A stretch of DNA of 64,000 nt. It comes from Microcoleus sp. AS-A8 (GTDB taxonomy: Bacteria > Cyanobacteriota > Cyanobacteriia > Cyanobacteriales > Coleofasciculaceae). The translations under genes were made by a program, and so were the position numbers. Of the stretch, positions 63,900-64,000 are shown piece after piece (within the stretch, counting starts at the first letter, position 1; each line of letters begins with the position of its first letter). The stretch spans positions 62,001-126,000 of the forward strand of contig JAMPKV010000012.1 in assembly GCA_039962225.1 (NCBI GenBank). Reading direction: 5' to 3'. The notes below the pieces were generated by a model. That model saw nothing but the letters and a program-made list of their open reading frames with translations. It made no database searches and was not told the DNA's origin.

Positions 63900-64000
63900 T
63901 CAAAGATACCCATGTTCTGCCAGAAAGGCGGGTGTAATGTCCTCTTGTCGGTTCGTTCCGCCTACGCGATGACCTAGCAGCTTATCTACATACTTGCCGA
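63900..64000 (-). CDS. C-terminal end of an unrecognised gene (cut by window edge)
   Basis: The reverse strand is open from the window edge to a TGA at 63900-63902 and reads GKYVDKLLGHRVGGTNRQED, then ITPAFLAEHGYL. The composition is protein-like and the hairpin repeat follows directly, as expected between convergent genes. With 32 residues the family cannot be told. Confidence 0.5.
   Translation of the reverse strand, partial: GKYVDKLLGHRVGGTNRQEDITPAFLAEHGYL

Overview
The window comes from a cyanobacterium, most probably a filamentous one with a large, repeat-rich genome. Direct evidence is the high density of the octamer GCGATCGC (HIP1), an ndhB gene, a cyanobacterial-type group 2 sigma factor, a CbiG-CobJ fusion, several very large sensor kinases, Uma2-family genes and their wreckage, and dispersed short repeats typical of such genomes (CTTCTGCC-type runs, CCCCCTTATTAAGGGGG-type palindromes, GTGCGTTACGGCTT-type repeats). 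Placement near Microcoleus/Coleofasciculus-like Oscillatoriales is inference only. I recognise no tRNA, rRNA, CRISPR array, intact insertion sequence or prophage.

Layout. 1-8.9 kb: a cut SPFH protein, an aldehyde dehydrogenase, a small coiled-coil protein with a methyltransferase, priA, a SigC-like sigma factor and a GNAT acetyltransferase. 9-11.2 kb: small proteins, a long non-coding stretch and the debris of two genes (DUF559, Uma2). 11.2-22.2 kb: purK, an exported pentapeptide-repeat protein, a holin-like membrane protein, cbiG-cobJ, an HD-type protein, an EAL protein, a broken Uma2 gene and topA. 22.8-31.7 kb: two divergent giant signalling proteins (Ser/Thr kinase-ATPase-GAF-histidine kinase-receiver, and receiver-PAS-PAS-histidine kinase-receiver). 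31.9-45.7 kb: ndhB, small membrane proteins, a peptidoglycan-binding protein, an S9 peptidase, a rhomboid protease, a Trp-rich protein translationally coupled to Uma2, a MazF-type toxin-antitoxin pair, an S8 protease with an altered catalytic residue, rpe and a methyltransferase. 45.9-52.8 kb: a GAF-PAS protein and a tightly packed cassette of ribbon-helix-helix regulator, seven-PAS histidine kinase and two response regulators, preceded by a perfect 16-bp palindrome.

52.9-60.0 kb is the least ordinary part: an Rnl2-type RNA ligase, two tandem paralogous membrane/exported proteins of a family I cannot name, a membrane-anchored TPR protein, an exported serpin and an HNH nuclease, all on the + strand. 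The paralogue-paralogue-TPR trio looks like one operon and is my best candidate for an undescribed system. 60-64 kb returns to housekeeping genes: pgeF, birA, an M23 peptidase with internal tandem repeats, and the end of an unrecognised gene.

Two other signals stand out. A roughly 100-bp structured element with its own intrinsic terminator lies just downstream of both topA and the peptidoglycan-binding gene, with the same architecture and compensating differences in the hairpins. Dispersed genomic repeats also appear to have been inserted in frame into conserved proteins (PriA, CbiG-CobJ twice, the giant kinase), so repeat spread here reaches coding DNA.
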